Shown: one piece after another, positions 23,501 to 36,400 of the stretch | How positions within the stretch are numbered: the first letter of the stretch is position 1 | Layout of the letters: every line of letters starts with the position of its first letter | DNA from: Zhengitettix transpicula | Taxonomy: Eukaryota > Arthropoda > Insecta > Orthoptera > Tetrigidae | Direction of reading: 5' to 3' | NCBI GenBank assembly: GCA_037074705.1 | Contig: CM073590.1 | Location: forward strand, 37,347,895-37,411,894 | Length of the DNA: 64,000 nucleotides | Notes under the pieces: model-generated | The model's database searches: none | What the model was told of the DNA's origin: nothing | The model's input: only the letters and a program-made list of their open reading frames with translations | Made by a program: the position numbers and the translations under genes

Positions 23501-24456
23501 GGGGACCGATGCCATTTCCGAACCTAACGGTCGTGGAAGGTGACGGCGAAGCATTCGAACATAGGTTCCCTAACAAATAGAAGCACACAACTTTTTCAGT
23601 GCAAGCACCTTTCCATTTCGAGCCCAAACAGGAATTAAATGTGTGTTTATCGTAGCTTAAATCAAAGAGAGAGTTTGAAATTCGCAGGTATAATTCCGGA
23701 GATCGGAACTGAAATCAATAATCAAAGGAGACAAAGAGCCAAAACTTGACAGTGTTCAAGAAGAAAAACTTAACATTAAACACTCGAACGAATTTTTCAT
23801 TTGGCCCAACAGACTTAATGTCTTAAACTGATCAATCTGACTGTATTCTCGTCAAAAGTTTCACCACCATGTCTATGAAAAGGTACATCGTTACATGGTA
23901 TAGTTACAGCATTTTGGTGACTAGAAAGAGCAAAAAGGAAGCCCAAGTGCCTAAGTCAACAGTGTGAAGTAAATCATTGCACGCTACACATTTGATTTCC
24001 CAGCCAGCCTCTCAACGACTGCATACAGCGGAAATCGAGTGCTTCACGTGAATGTCAGAATGGACTGCAAATATCCGCATGAAAAACTTGCTTTCTGAAG
24101 CCAATATTTGCTGCTACAAGTAAAGACAATGGTGGTTCATTTAGTAGTACTTTGGCTTTATTTCTTTTACCGGAAAGTATTCGTTCGTCTCCTTTAGTTT
24201 TGTTGCATCAAATGCTATTGTTTAGTAAAATACATTCTGTCATTCTAATAATAGGCATTTTGCCTCATTAGTAGGTATGTGATTTCGGATATAGAAACAA
24301 ACTTGCTGTTCCTCAAGAAACCATTCAATTGGGGAGGAACGGGTGGGGGAAATAGCCTACCATTAGTCGTTTGTTATATTTGTAAACTGAACAGTTATCA
24401 TTAAATAAGAAATACAACCAATATATCAGTAAAATTTATTAAACCAAAAATTTGTT
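17511..24456. other. Intronic stretch without gene
   Basis: Mostly AT-rich. GC-richer unique patches lie at about 17770-18300, 18480-18790, 21090-21450, and 22980-23480. The frames inside them (for example 17577-17969 minus and 18047-18310 minus) resemble no family. Nothing else is recognised. Confidence 0.45.
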
Positions 24457-24462
24457 TGAATA

Positions 24463-24496
24463 CAACGTTTCGTCCTCAATTTTGGAAATTCTTCAG
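24463..24496 (-). ncRNA. Hammerhead-like core
   Basis: On the minus strand: CTGAAGA, then TTTCC, loop aaaattga, GGAC, then GAAACGTTG. CTGAAGA satisfies CUGANGA, and GAAAC is intact. Stem II is a short TCC/GGA helix. The flanks could give only a weak outer helix. The second half (ttgaggacgaaacgtt) closely resembles the motif at 4488-4519, which suggests common ancestry. Confidence 0.35.
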
Positions 24497-25341
24497 TTAA
24501 TCAGGTGAGGTGAAATTATAAATTTAGAGCCAGGGACAGCCTATGACGGTTTTAGTCAAAAAATATTTCGACGTCACATTTATTTATAAAAGATAATTGT
24601 CAGATTATTTCCAATATGAAAATATATCATATTTTAAATATTCAATAGCCGTTTATGTAATAGTTTTTCTTATAACTTAAACCCGCTTTTGTGATGCGTT
24701 TTACTTTATTCTGGTTCATTGATAGTTATAATAATATTTATTTTGATTTATTATGTTTTCAAAATGAATAGTCTAATAAGCACTATATAGATTGGAGCAT
24801 ATTATCAGAGGGCGAATTACTTCTCAAAATTAATGAATGAAATGCTATACGTCAGATCATATAAAAATATTATCAACATAAAAAGAGATACTAACAATTT
24901 GAACAAATATTTGACACTTTTCATAATATATAAAATATAATTCATAATATTTAATTTTTATATTGTTATAATTTTTAAATTCTAACTTATTTCCACTCAA
25001 CAACATAACTTAGTTTTTAGTGGTCGTACTCGTTTTTAATTTTATATTTCGGCCAAGACAGAATAGACCTGAATAGAAAATTTTTTAAGATCACCTAAAT
25101 TAATATTGTTCGTTATCTTCCAAATTTTTCTTAAAATTTATTTTAATCATTTTAATTGTTTTGTTAAACTTCAAATTGAAAAGGTTGTGAGCGACGCAAC
25201 GTAGTTTAATTTTCCATAAATAAATATATTTTTTATGACTACATATTCCCCGCTGTTTATTTATAAGTTATTCTGAATTATTTCCAATTTTTTTCGTTTT
25301 ACTGTGCTTTTCGTGTGTGAGTTACTGTGTTTAATGAAAAG

Positions 25342-25387
25342 CCCGCACAATGTTTCTACAAATCGTGTTGCTTTCATCAGGTGAGGG
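25342..25387 (-). ncRNA. Hammerhead-like core with enclosing helix
   Basis: On the minus strand: outer strand CCCTCAC, core CTGATGA, a 17-base stem-loop region (aagcaacacgatttgta), GAAACATT, then GTGCGGG. The last strand pairs with the first at 6 of 7 positions. Both core strands match the consensus exactly. Stem II is poor (ACA/TGT), so it has probably decayed. The arrangement is the same as at 5338-5379. Confidence 0.4.
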
Positions 25388-27289
25388 AAAATCGTGAAAT
25401 CTGTAAAAACGACACGGCACAAAAAAAGTGAGGAACTCAAAACAAAGATTCCTATAGCTGTGACGAGTTTTCATCACTTGATGAATGGAAAAAGTATTTT
25501 AGAAATTGTGTGTGTTATATATTTTATCTCTTAAACGTCTCTATAATGGCTACTTCACTATCTACAAATACGTACATTTTTTATAATGACTGTACCGTCT
25601 ATATAAATTTCAATGCAGATTTGGATGAGTGCAAATACAAAACGTTGTGTTGCACTAAATATCTGAGCTGAAGCAAATAAAATTAAGATAAATGGCGAAA
25701 AAATCAAATCAATAAGCTTAAATAATTATCATGCAAAAATACCAAATGAGAGAAAATATCTCAAAGCAAAACATCTAGTTTCATTTTTAGCTCAAATTTA
25801 AGGTGGGAAGAAAAATTAAATTCTGCGTCTTGTAAGTCATACATCCTTACATTTCGTAACAAGAATATTAAAAAACGGGAGACGAAAATAAAAATCTCTG
25901 GTTCGTCCCATACTCGAGTATGGTGCAAGTTATTGTGACTTTTATTAGAACACCACACAGAAGAGCTAGCAAAACTTTAGAAGGGAACAGCAGAAATATA
26001 ATACGGTTTTGACAACCAGAAGGAAGAAAGATAGACTTTGTGCTGTATTGAAATCGTACACGTGAATTAAAGCGGGCAAAGGCATACAGGAGAAGCTTGA
26101 ACAAACATATTATATTGGGAGAGGTAATCACAAATGTAAAATCAAAACGAGACCGCAAGAAACAGACGCAGGAATATTTTAATTCTTAAACAGATCGATA
26201 GGCGAGTGAATCAATTAATCTGCACCACTATTTGAGAAGAACCTTCCAGCACCAGCAACAAGAAGGTTTAAAATAATCTAAATAGGTTCGTGAAGTGAAA
26301 CTTCTTTATTATTACTGTAACTTAACTTTTTTATGTCTATCTTTGGAAGTATAAATCGTATAAAGAATTTCGTCCTTCTTAATATATAATGATTTAATTG
26401 AAGTTTATTTGAATTTGTGAATGTTTTAATGGTTCCCAATATGTTGGTGGCGATTGTGTTAGAGATGGGTATAATTTAAAAGCACAACGACCAGGTTTTT
26501 CTCATCATGTCATTTTTTCCCAGTGGCGTGTGTTAACAAACGATAATTTCTATTTGCCAGTTTCCGTCAATGTTCGATTGCCCCATTAGCAGGAATCACC
26601 GAGCAATTAGTTATCCGCAGGTAGCGTTCGTTGGCTGGGCTGAGACAGTCTGATAGCAGATGCGCGAATGAGGGGTACGGCGAATGGGACAGTTTTTATC
26701 CCGTACCCATATCTGCAAAGAAGCCCCTAAACTCGTTATTGACTGCGCCAGCAGAGGCAGCGCTAGTAGATTTGATTTACGAGTTTCCTATAAAGAATGA
26801 GCAGGAAGGCGGCACTTTTTACCGTAGAGGGGGCGGCATGATGCTGGGTGCTAATGTTCGCCAGTCAATTGGCGCGCACCTGCTGCCAACTGCTGAAAAT
26901 TCTCCACTTCTGCATGCATAAAATCTACACTGTTTAGGTCAACCATTGCCAATGGGCCTTCCATTTACTGTTTTTTTCCCACTCTTGAATGTTTATGAAA
27001 ATATTTAACTAAAATATTTATATGTTCGTGTTTCTGTCATTTACTTGAAACACAAGCTCAAAAATTTATTTTATAAAACTTTGCACCAATACAAATTAAG
27101 GTTAATTAAAATATTATTTTTATTTGAATATTTATAACTACATACACAATAAAAATTTTAAGTTTTCATTTTAAACAGAATGGAACCTTCATATTACCTT
27201 ATTGCCAATATTAATTCAATTCAAATGAAATACTGTCAATAAATCTCAGTTCTAAAGCTGTGAAAGTTACTTAACATATTAGGATAGAT
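25388..27289. other. Intronic stretch without gene
   Basis: AT-rich, with a GC-richer island at about 26560-26930 containing a 96-codon frame (26631-26921) that I cannot assign. No splice-supported exon is visible. Confidence 0.4.
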
Positions 27290-27362
27290 AAAACTCTACG
27301 GGAATCGAACCCAGGATTAACGTTTAGTATGCAGTCTGCTTAACCACTGACCTATCCACGCC
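27290..27362 (-). repeat. tRNA-like sequence (tRNA pseudogene or SINE head)
   Basis: On the minus strand it begins ggcgtggataggtcagtgg, which holds an A-box-like block (taggtcagtggttaag). About 45 bases later comes a perfect B box, GGTTCGATTCC. The spacing fits an internal pol III promoter. The 5' acceptor strand (ggcgtgg) has no matching 3' strand after the T arm, and no clean anticodon stem forms, so it is not a functional tRNA. A tRNA-derived SINE head or a tRNA pseudogene is likely. Confidence 0.6.
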
Positions 27363-27962
27363 AGATATCGCCATCAATTTTACACATACAATATCAGTAT
27401 ATGGCCGCTTTGTAATGTTGTGTGTTTTAGGTTTATTTTATATTACAAAATATAGAAATTAGATGGTATTCCTATAAGACTATTGTTTTAATAAATCCTA
27501 TGATGTAATATAATTACGTTTAATTAATATAATTTATTTACAGATGAATATGACATAACATGTTGAAATCTTCTGTTCTAAAATATTATGAATAATTTTA
27601 ATGACACAACTAATACTTTTTTTAAAAAAGAAGCGACTGTATAAATTTATTTTACTGCTAGATAATTATCAAATTTAAGTAAGAAGATATTTTTACAGTA
27701 CGATAGTCGTTGTTCATTCCTTAACATTCTGAAGTATGTTTACTGATATATATATACGCCCGTGCAATAACGTATGTAGACCTCGGCATGAATAATATTT
27801 CGTTTTAAATCTTACAAAACCAAATTAATCTCGTATTAGATACCGTAAAACGAGACCAAATATTTCCGTACATTAATCAGCTTATTTACGACTTTGTGAT
27901 CCAACCATCGCTCAGTAAATAACCTTATACCATCTCTGGTATTCTAAATAATTTATTTTAAA

Positions 27963-28090
27963 TGGAAGCTTTCGGTTTACAATTAGCATGAATGTAAAGT
28001 AAATTCATGTAAATAATTTTTATAAAAAATCTTTTATTATATATAACCAGGAAACAGATGATTATGTCAATTGTATGCCGAAAGCTTCCA
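27963..28090. mobile_element. Small palindromic (MITE-like) element
   Basis: The 21-bp arm tggaagctttcggtttacaat (27963-27983) is matched in reverse complement at 28070-28090 with two mismatches, around an 86-base AT-rich centre. It contains no coding sequence. It could be a MITE or simply a long hairpin. No second copy was found in the window. Confidence 0.45.
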
Positions 28091-31000
28091 TGTACAAAAA
28101 ATTATTGTATCTAATAGGTTGTGTGATAGTAAAAGTCGATGGCACTGACGAATAACATAAATTATTCTGTTTATCAGATAATTTAAAAGTAATATTTTAC
28201 AAACACATCATTAAATGTATTTTTACTGAAAGACGAAACATTTAGCATAGTAAAAGTGCGTTGTTACTTTGATGTATTAAGTGGATGATTCTTTTACCCG
28301 CTACTCTTTACGGAGAATAATAGCTGTTCGTGTATTATTATTTCATAATAATATTTAATTGTATGTTTGGCGAAATATGGAAAACCAATAATCTTAACAT
28401 CGTTATATTTTCACATAAGAATGACTTAATTAGTAAGCTCCGTGAATAGCTGACACCTAACTGAAACGTACCAATAATCTTCCGCTTTGAAAAGGAATCA
28501 TACAGCCATTTCTTTCCCTTTTGTTGATGCATCCATTATTGCAGTTACCTGAATTATTTCCTTCATTTTGCCAAGGACTTACAATTTTTTCATTTATTAC
28601 GTTATTGGCCCTCGCGGTTTATTCTGCTCAATAATAACAGCATTGTTATATTAATGCTATGGGTATATAGCGAAGAAAATTCTAAGAATAACTTATTTTT
28701 ATCTGACATGGGCAATTACTGCCCTTAACAATGCTCAGCGGAGAGGCTGAAGCAAGTCTGAAACTTGCGAAGACCAGTTTGTTAGGAAGGATATGAAAAG
28801 ACCGAAGCTCACCCTCGCTTCCTCGAGGTCAAACTTGCGAGAAACAAACATCAGAAGCAGGGTCGTTAGCGCCGTCCCGCCTTCGGCTTCCGCCGGACCA
28901 AAAGAAACAATCTTTCTGGAATCGCCACTCAGCAGCCTCTTCTAATATGCATAAGTCTGCGGTTCAATATAAACAGCTGCCAACTTCACGTGGTAATGAA
29001 GCTACACTAAGATATTAAAATAGCGCAGTTTATGTAGACAAACTACTACACTGGTGCATTAAATTCCCTACCAACTTATTCTGTGAAAATATTAATTTAC
29101 TAATTTAACTTATTTTCTTATTTGTTGTCAAAAGAACGTAAAGCACATATTCAAATTTTCATAACTTACAGCAGTGGTTTCCACCCCCTAATTTTTTTTA
29201 TTTTGATTCATAAATAGCGACACGTATTAACTAACAGTTGAAAGTAAAATCCAAACTAACAATATATAATCAATTTTTCAATTTTACAGACTTTTAATTG
29301 ATGAAATATAATTTTAAAAAATTTAATGCGATGGTTGTGGTTGATGCTCTTCCATAATACATTTTCTATGTGGTGTTAAATTAGTTGATAATAATTCCAA
29401 ATCACCGATCTCCGTGGTATTCAATTATTTCTAATTTTTCTTAATAAAGTGTTATTGTGACTGTCTCAAATAAAAAAATTATTGTTTCGTTGTTTGGGAT
29501 CACTTGACTTTTTCCTTGCGCAAATATTTACAAATCCAAAATTTGGAACAAAAATTTGTATTAAAATTGATTTTATCTTCCAAATTCTCTCTACGACGGC
29601 ATTCGGTCGATATATAAAAGCTGACTTTAAATGTGTTGATCACACTTTGCAAACGTGTTTTATATCGATACATATTAAAACGCATTTTACTCACTTCCTT
29701 AAAAATTAAATAAATTTTTAAAATATTGTAATGTAACATCACCTCTCAATAATATATGGAATTCCGAATCCCCTTTTTAAACTTCCATTGACCCCATTGG
29801 AGATCCCTGATTCACAGAGCTTCAATAATAGTTTTATTGCTTATTGTTTTCATCCATTAACCTTTAAGAGGTTTCTCAGAAACTTTCAAATAATTACAAA
29901 ATCCCTGTGATCTATGTAGATAATTATTACATTTGACGATTGCCGATACCCAAGATCTATATTTACGGACTACTGTAGTCGGAGCATCATAATCAGTCAG
30001 GTTTTCACTTTTTTTACGAAACTTAATATTTAAAATAATTGACGTATTTACTTTTTAGATCTAATGTACTCTATATTGGTGTATTATGAGGCATGTCAAA
30101 TACCGATGATCTTCTGCAATATTTAATAGCATAAACATATCTTTACTTCTACTAAATAAAAAATTACCGGGACTCTATGAGATGTATGTAGAGCTTTCTT
30201 CAGTAAATAAATTTTCTGTTAACACGTAGCAGTCGTTAACGATGTCTTGATTGTGCTTATGTAAAGCATATTAAATCGCAACACCTAGTTAGTTGATTAT
30301 TAGACTTTATAAATAACTCATTTATTACTATAGCCTTCTATAACTAAAACATAATTTACCTCAGCATTTATTTAACTTACAATGTAAATTAAAGGAACGA
30401 TTAGAAAAAGTAATTGTTGCCTCGTTGGTAATATATAATTATGAGAAAAGCAGGAAGTTAAATGTGGCCCGACCCGCGCGTTACCTGCTCAATTCCTGCG
30501 TTAGTAAATTCGGTTCAATAATTCCAATTACTTGCTCGTAGAAAAGCTAATAACTAGCAATACGAAGACCATTCTGTGGCCTGCTTTGTGGCATTGTCTG
30601 GCGCGACATGCATTATACATGTGCGACAGCTACAAGAGAAACCCTGAGTTTCATTCTGGACTTGGCAGGGAGGTTTGCTGTCGATTTTTGTTTCTCAAAC
30701 CTCCAGGAGTTTCAGCTTTGAAAATAACTGGTCCGTTTGATAATTGTCATCAATATAATTCGGTTTTTGAGTTATAAGCTTATGAGAAGTTAGTGTCTCC
30801 AACAAAGGTTATAAATTGTACACAAGTGTTTGCCATAAAAAATACCTGACAATCAGTCATAAACTTCAAAAGGAATAATTATGGTTAACAATTCTTGAAG
30901 AAATGGATTGATTTAGAATATAAGCGAAGAAAAATATCCATCATAAGATTCTTCCCCAAATTTTCTCATTTCTGAATCACAGTATCAAGATATAATGATC

Positions 31001-32763
31001 AGCTATTGCCAGTACAAGTCATAAAACAGAGGGTTGCCGAGAAGGGTAAGGCTTTTTCGTAACAGCCATTCTTTAATTAATTTTCTAGAGGAACTCTTTT
31101 TCTAAGACCTCTGGTCATGAAAGGTCTTACGCCAATGCAATACATATGTCAAACCTATAATCGTAATCACTCTTGATGCACTAACATGCATTGGATCACT
31201 CCTTCGGTATTAGCCGAGAGAATTTTCCGAAGAAGTTTTTGTTTCGCGTCCTGACTGGTTGGCGTGGGCGAGTTTTTACTCTGGTCGTTTATTTCTCCCC
31301 TCTAACCGCAGCCCATGATGGCAGGATAAGGCTGTGCGCCGTGGTGGGGACTTGAGCCACTATTACAGGCAGATAGGCCTAATCCATCGCCGCCATCTTC
31401 CGGCAAAAGGGCGTCGCGTGTCCGCTATGCTTCTATTTGAATGCAACATTCCTTCCAAAATATTGCATAATGACGGCCAATTATTTTCTTATTTTCCAAG
31501 TCAGCTATTGAGGTTCCGCAATCGTTTCGTTCTCCATAATATTAATGAGTTCATTTCATACTTAAAAGTCTGCCCCTATTCGGTAGTCACGAGTTCCTTC
31601 TACATTTTGTTGGATTGTAAAATATTATAAAGTTTCAAACAGAGTACTGGAAATGTTTTTTCAACTGAAGAATTTTTTTATGAATTATTTACCTCAATGC
31701 CACTTGAAAGTGTAGTTAGCAGTGTAGAGGGCTATTTATCCTGACAACTGATTATAATGAAGAAAAATTTGAGAATAATTCCGATCTGTAGGTGTCTTTG
31801 CCTTATTCCAAGAAACAGCAAGTGGTTAAAGAAAATAATTCAGAAATTAAATGTTAGCCATTTTTATTTGATTCATCATCTAGACATTTAGTTATATAAA
31901 CTTCCGGCTACCACTAACAAATATTCCTGTTAAATTAAAATGTGATCTTCACAAGCATTAAAAGCTACTCATATTCAATAGAATAGTCTAAGTATTATTA
32001 AAATTGTAACTTTAATACTTAAATATATATTTTTATTTATAGTGTCATTAACTTCTGTCGTCATTAGCGACTGATTAGTTACAAATGTTAAATAATGTTA
32101 AGAATTGAATATATTTGAATAAATTACATTTATCGCGGTATTACAATTAAATTTTCGAAAAACAGTTTATTATTCTCATAAATTGCATTATTACTTTTTA
32201 TTAATATCGATCATCCACTATTTCGTGGATGTATCTTTCTCTCAGAGCGTTCCCTTTATACTGTTTGAAATCCTTGAGTGTATGCTTTTAACGTCACACT
32301 TGTAGATGGTGAAAGAACGTGCAGGTGGGTTATTTTAGTATGTCCAGTCATAATTCTTGAAATGACGATTTCCTCTCTGCTCGGGTTTGAAGGTATTGCG
32401 TAAATATATGTGTTGCTTTGATGTATGAATTCAATTTTTAATTTTTTCCAGTTTTCGTTCCAGTGTTATTCCAATTTATGTTTAAGTCATTTTCCAGACG
32501 TCTCGGTAAGTGTTGATTAAGTTTGGGGACCGATTGATTGAGTTTCATGTAAAGTCATGCAACTGTAATTTTCGTTCCAGTTTTTGCTACTCAGATTTTT
32601 AATTTTTTTTATTGTATTAATTTCAGATGTCATTTTTTGGTTGGCTATGTTCTGGATAGCTGTTGTTGGTTTTAGGTATTATATTCTACTGTCAATTTTT
32701 TATGCATATCCATTATATTGTTTTGATTTGTTTATTATCGGTCAACTTCGGTTATTTTCAAGC
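28091..32763. other. Intronic stretch without gene
   Basis: AT-rich, with GC-richer patches at about 28730-28930, 30470-30720 and 31200-31440. At about 30165-30210 the minus strand shows CTGAAGA followed by a CTCTA/TAGAG hairpin but lacks the GAAA strand, so it is not called. Frames here (for example 31334-31630) are not recognisable. Confidence 0.4.
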
Positions 32764-33420
32764 ACTGGAAACCAAACGATTAAAAACGTACATTTGGTAG
32801 GCAAAACGCCTAAAGAAATCAAAGCCAAGTTGAACAAACAGCGTGTCCCACTAGTCTGTGCATTTAAAACAGTTTATGTTTGGATGAATGGATTTATACA
32901 TGGTCAGACACCCACAAATTAAGAATAATATTCCAGACGACTTTTTGGGGAAGGCTATGCCGGAAATGATCCAAAAACTACACGATATGGTGTCAAATTG
33001 CGCAAACTTAGCGATGTCAGATACACTTCCTATAGCACACGCGTTACAATATTTCCTGAAAATTTTTGTCTCAAAAAATTATCAAATGATAGATGCCACG
33101 CTTTTCGCAATGGTTTGGAGCTTCTTCGTCGCAATCTTGACTAATTTCTACGTTGACGCACAGTCGATACAGTGAGTTTATACAGGCCAACCGTCGCGCG
33201 GAAGAAACCGAAGACGTTAAAATCGGTCGTGAAGGTGATGGCTATAGTTTTTGTTTTTAGGATTCACGTAGAATTATGTAAAACACTTCTTTAAGAAAAA
33301 TAACTTTAAATTGAGTCTGTTTCGCGTCGTTAATGGACCACTTGAGCCAATAAATAAAGAAAAACACCCAAATTGGGCCAAGAAGAAATTTCAATTACAA
33401 CAAAAAAGATAATTTTACGG
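32764..33420 (+). pseudogene. Decayed mariner-family transposase
   Basis: Pieces of a mariner transposase follow one another in the right order across three frames. First (about 32784-32900) comes the Mos1-type helix-turn-helix region: GKTPKEIKAKL ... KTVYVWMNGF.HGQT. Then, shifted by one frame (about 32905-33040), PEMIQKLHDMV, the linker before the second HTH. Then near 33180-33240 come VYTGQPS and KPKTLKSVVKVMAIVF, the segment around the first catalytic Asp of the DDD/DDE domain. A last piece is at 33330-33400 (LMDHLSQ stop IKK). The first Asp itself (usually in VFWD) is gone, and there are at least two frameshifts and several stops. Mariner enzymes cut and paste DNA at TA sites. This copy is inactive. 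Terminal inverted repeats were not located, so its ends are approximate. Confidence 0.65.
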
Positions 33421-36400
33421 GAGAGATTAATTTCATAAGTTTAAATGAAAAATAAAATTTTTTTTCTATAAGTTCTATTGCCACACCTTAAATTGTACGT
33501 AGTCAGGAACTATTTTTAATTTACTACTAAGAAATTAATTATAAGTACTCATCCTAGCATAATGACTCTTTGCACATCCTTTAAAAATTGCTTTCCCCGA
33601 TTATCTATGTAAAAAGATTAATCTGAAATTAATACAATCAGAAAGTTTACAATATAAATGAATAACTGTCAATAACTGTAACAATAACCTTAACACATAG
33701 TGTAATTTCGGTTATAGCACGTTTAGCACAAAAAATTGTAATAAATGTTATAAAGAGGCACGTATTTCGTTAACTTGTGTGCCCCAAACGTTCATAAACA
33801 AATTAAAGTAACTTGCTTCATCGTACAGAAAATTGAAATTCACTGATGTACTGTCTACGTTAGAAGAGAATTGGAAGGGTATCAGGAATATCTTCGAGCA
33901 AAGTAGGCCAAGAGAAAATGACGTAATGGATCCTATAAGAAATCTGATATGACAGAGGACAGGGCGCTTTGCGAGAAGAGTAAATGACAGACGAACAACG
34001 ATTCACGGAACCTACGGGATCATAACACATCTATAGAAACGTCATTTTGTGGCAGGAATAGTGACGTCATGAAACCGGATAGATCCAACAGTTAAAATAA
34101 CAATATAGGAAGGAAATTACACGTCGTGAATATTGCAATTTTATTTTTCGTAATGAAAACGTAAATCTACTGAGACTGCTTGCTACTTTAAATAAGTCGT
34201 TGTGTGCGTCCAGTCCTCAATCTTGGTTGGCCTCGCCGATCTTCACAGTCTGAACACTTATCACGGAGTTGCTGACCAATTCCATTACACATGATTTATT
34301 CCTTGTTTTAAAAGTTTATCAACAGTTTTATTGGTGTCACTTAATTGATAAAATATTCCGTCGACTCTTGTAGTTTATTTTATATACGAAACATTCATAT
34401 TACAAATCATAAACAGATCAGATATTAAAACTGATTTGCTTTTTAAACACAGAACTGAGTATCTATTATTTTATCCAAATATTTATCAGAGAGAAATTCG
34501 TGAATACAAGGATATTTTTCACTCAGAACTAAGTGTTCGAAGTCAGCCACTGTTTCTTATTAATTAATGGAGTTTCAATATTTACCGTATAAAATATAGA
34601 CTTTCCGTTCGATTCTCTATGTATTTTAAGTATTTGTAATTGAATAGTAGTGATGGTAGTATCTTTATTTCTCAACGTAGGCCTGGAAATCATCACTGGT
34701 TGTTCCTCACTCGGTGAACCTTATTCCAAGTTTTATCCCGTTTAGGCACTAGAAATAAATATAATACAAAGCTGCAAATGATTCCAAAATGACTAATTAC
34801 GTAATTATTTGTCTCGAAGCTCTGATTTGGGTGCGTAACCGCAGTTCTGCAGACAGATACGTACACACTGAGATTCTTGGACTGCCACAACTGTGCACGT
34901 GTGTTTAATTGCTCCCGGCCCAGCACTTTAAGTGTTTCGGGACCTTTAACAATGCGCTTAAATCTCCACCTCCCCTAGTCGCCCGCTGACAAGTGGCATT
35001 CTTTGCCCGAGATTTATACCTTCTGGAGCATTAACTGTCGAGCTTGTGCGGTATCGATATATCACCCGGCGTGTCCTTGCGAAAATCCTCACCAGCGGGC
35101 GGGATAATTATTTCAGGGATGAGTTTTAAATTAATTTCGAACTGGCTTAGGCTCTGACTCTTCGTCCGTTTCCGGTAAGGAGCTCCCTCAACAAAGGCAC
35201 TCGCTACTCTTTTAATTGGATGTTTTCAGATGCAGATAAGGAGCGTTGCGTATCCAACTGCTGCGCCGCCTTCGTCTTGTCTGAAGGTTTTATTCCTCTG
35301 AACAGGTACTCAAATGGATCTGTACATTCAATACGCCAGTTTTTAATGAGGGTTCAAATGCCTATAAGCTGGCTATGTCTACGAAACCACCCACACAAAA
35401 TAAAATGTCACATCATATTTTGTCAGAATTAGAAATCGTTTAAAAAATACGTCAGAGAAATCAGTTACTAAGAATTTGGTCTTACATACGTAAATTATAT
35501 GGAAAATATTGTAACTATTTGCTTAACGCAAATTCGTTTCCTTAAAACATTTAGTTAATTGTCAAGCTCTGCCTCCAAACACTAACCATATACAATCACA
35601 AAAATTATAAATACTTTATTTTATTATTAGTTGAGTGACTAGGTGAAAAACAAAACGTCAGAATCCCGAGTTAATTTCTTATTCAAATTTAAAGTTATCT
35701 GATATATCAGAAATATAATATAATGATTAAGGTTATATATATATAATGGGTTGTATGAAATTAAAATTTTATAACAAATTTTTGTATAAATTTCGGCGTT
35801 TTGTCGTAAGATTCTGTCTTTAAGTGATAACAATAAATAGGGCACTTTTTGACTTATCTGGTCATTACTTATTATATTATAATTCTCTATTCCATTGCTC
35901 AGTTGTGTGAAAAAATTCTAAGACTGTAATGATCACTGCTCAATCTTACTACTTTATTCAATTGTAATATCTGAATAAATGAAAATTTATAAAGGGACAA
36001 ACAATAAAATTTATTTTACTTTTATAATTTTTAAAATTAACACAAATCATATCTCAGTGTCCTATTGTGGTCCTTTAGGTGAAACCCAAAATTGTGAATT
36101 ACACTGTATAATCAATAATAATATATAAGATCAGTTCTTTACAACCGAGGACCGAGATAATTCATAAAATCATAACAATCCCTTTTAAGTTGGGAATCAA
36201 AATGAATTCTCCGGTCACCGACGGAGCGCATAAATGACTGGCAACAACCACAAAAATCTATAGTGCCGGGCAGTGTTTTTCCTAGTGGGTGATATACCCT
36301 CCCCGAGCGCAGCCAATATGCTCCAGTAAGCGCCTAGACCTTGACCGCGTTAGATATTTGTCGTTTATGTGTCTCCCTCAATTTGCGTCACCTTCCATCG

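Noticed and set aside
30165..30210. CTGAAGA plus CTCTA/TAGAG hairpin on the minus strand
   Set aside because: The second core strand GAAA is missing, so it does not meet the hammerhead pattern.
33840..34020. Possible coding text (LEENWKGIRNIFEQSR and on)
   Set aside because: Readable for a short stretch but then broken by stops; no family recognised.
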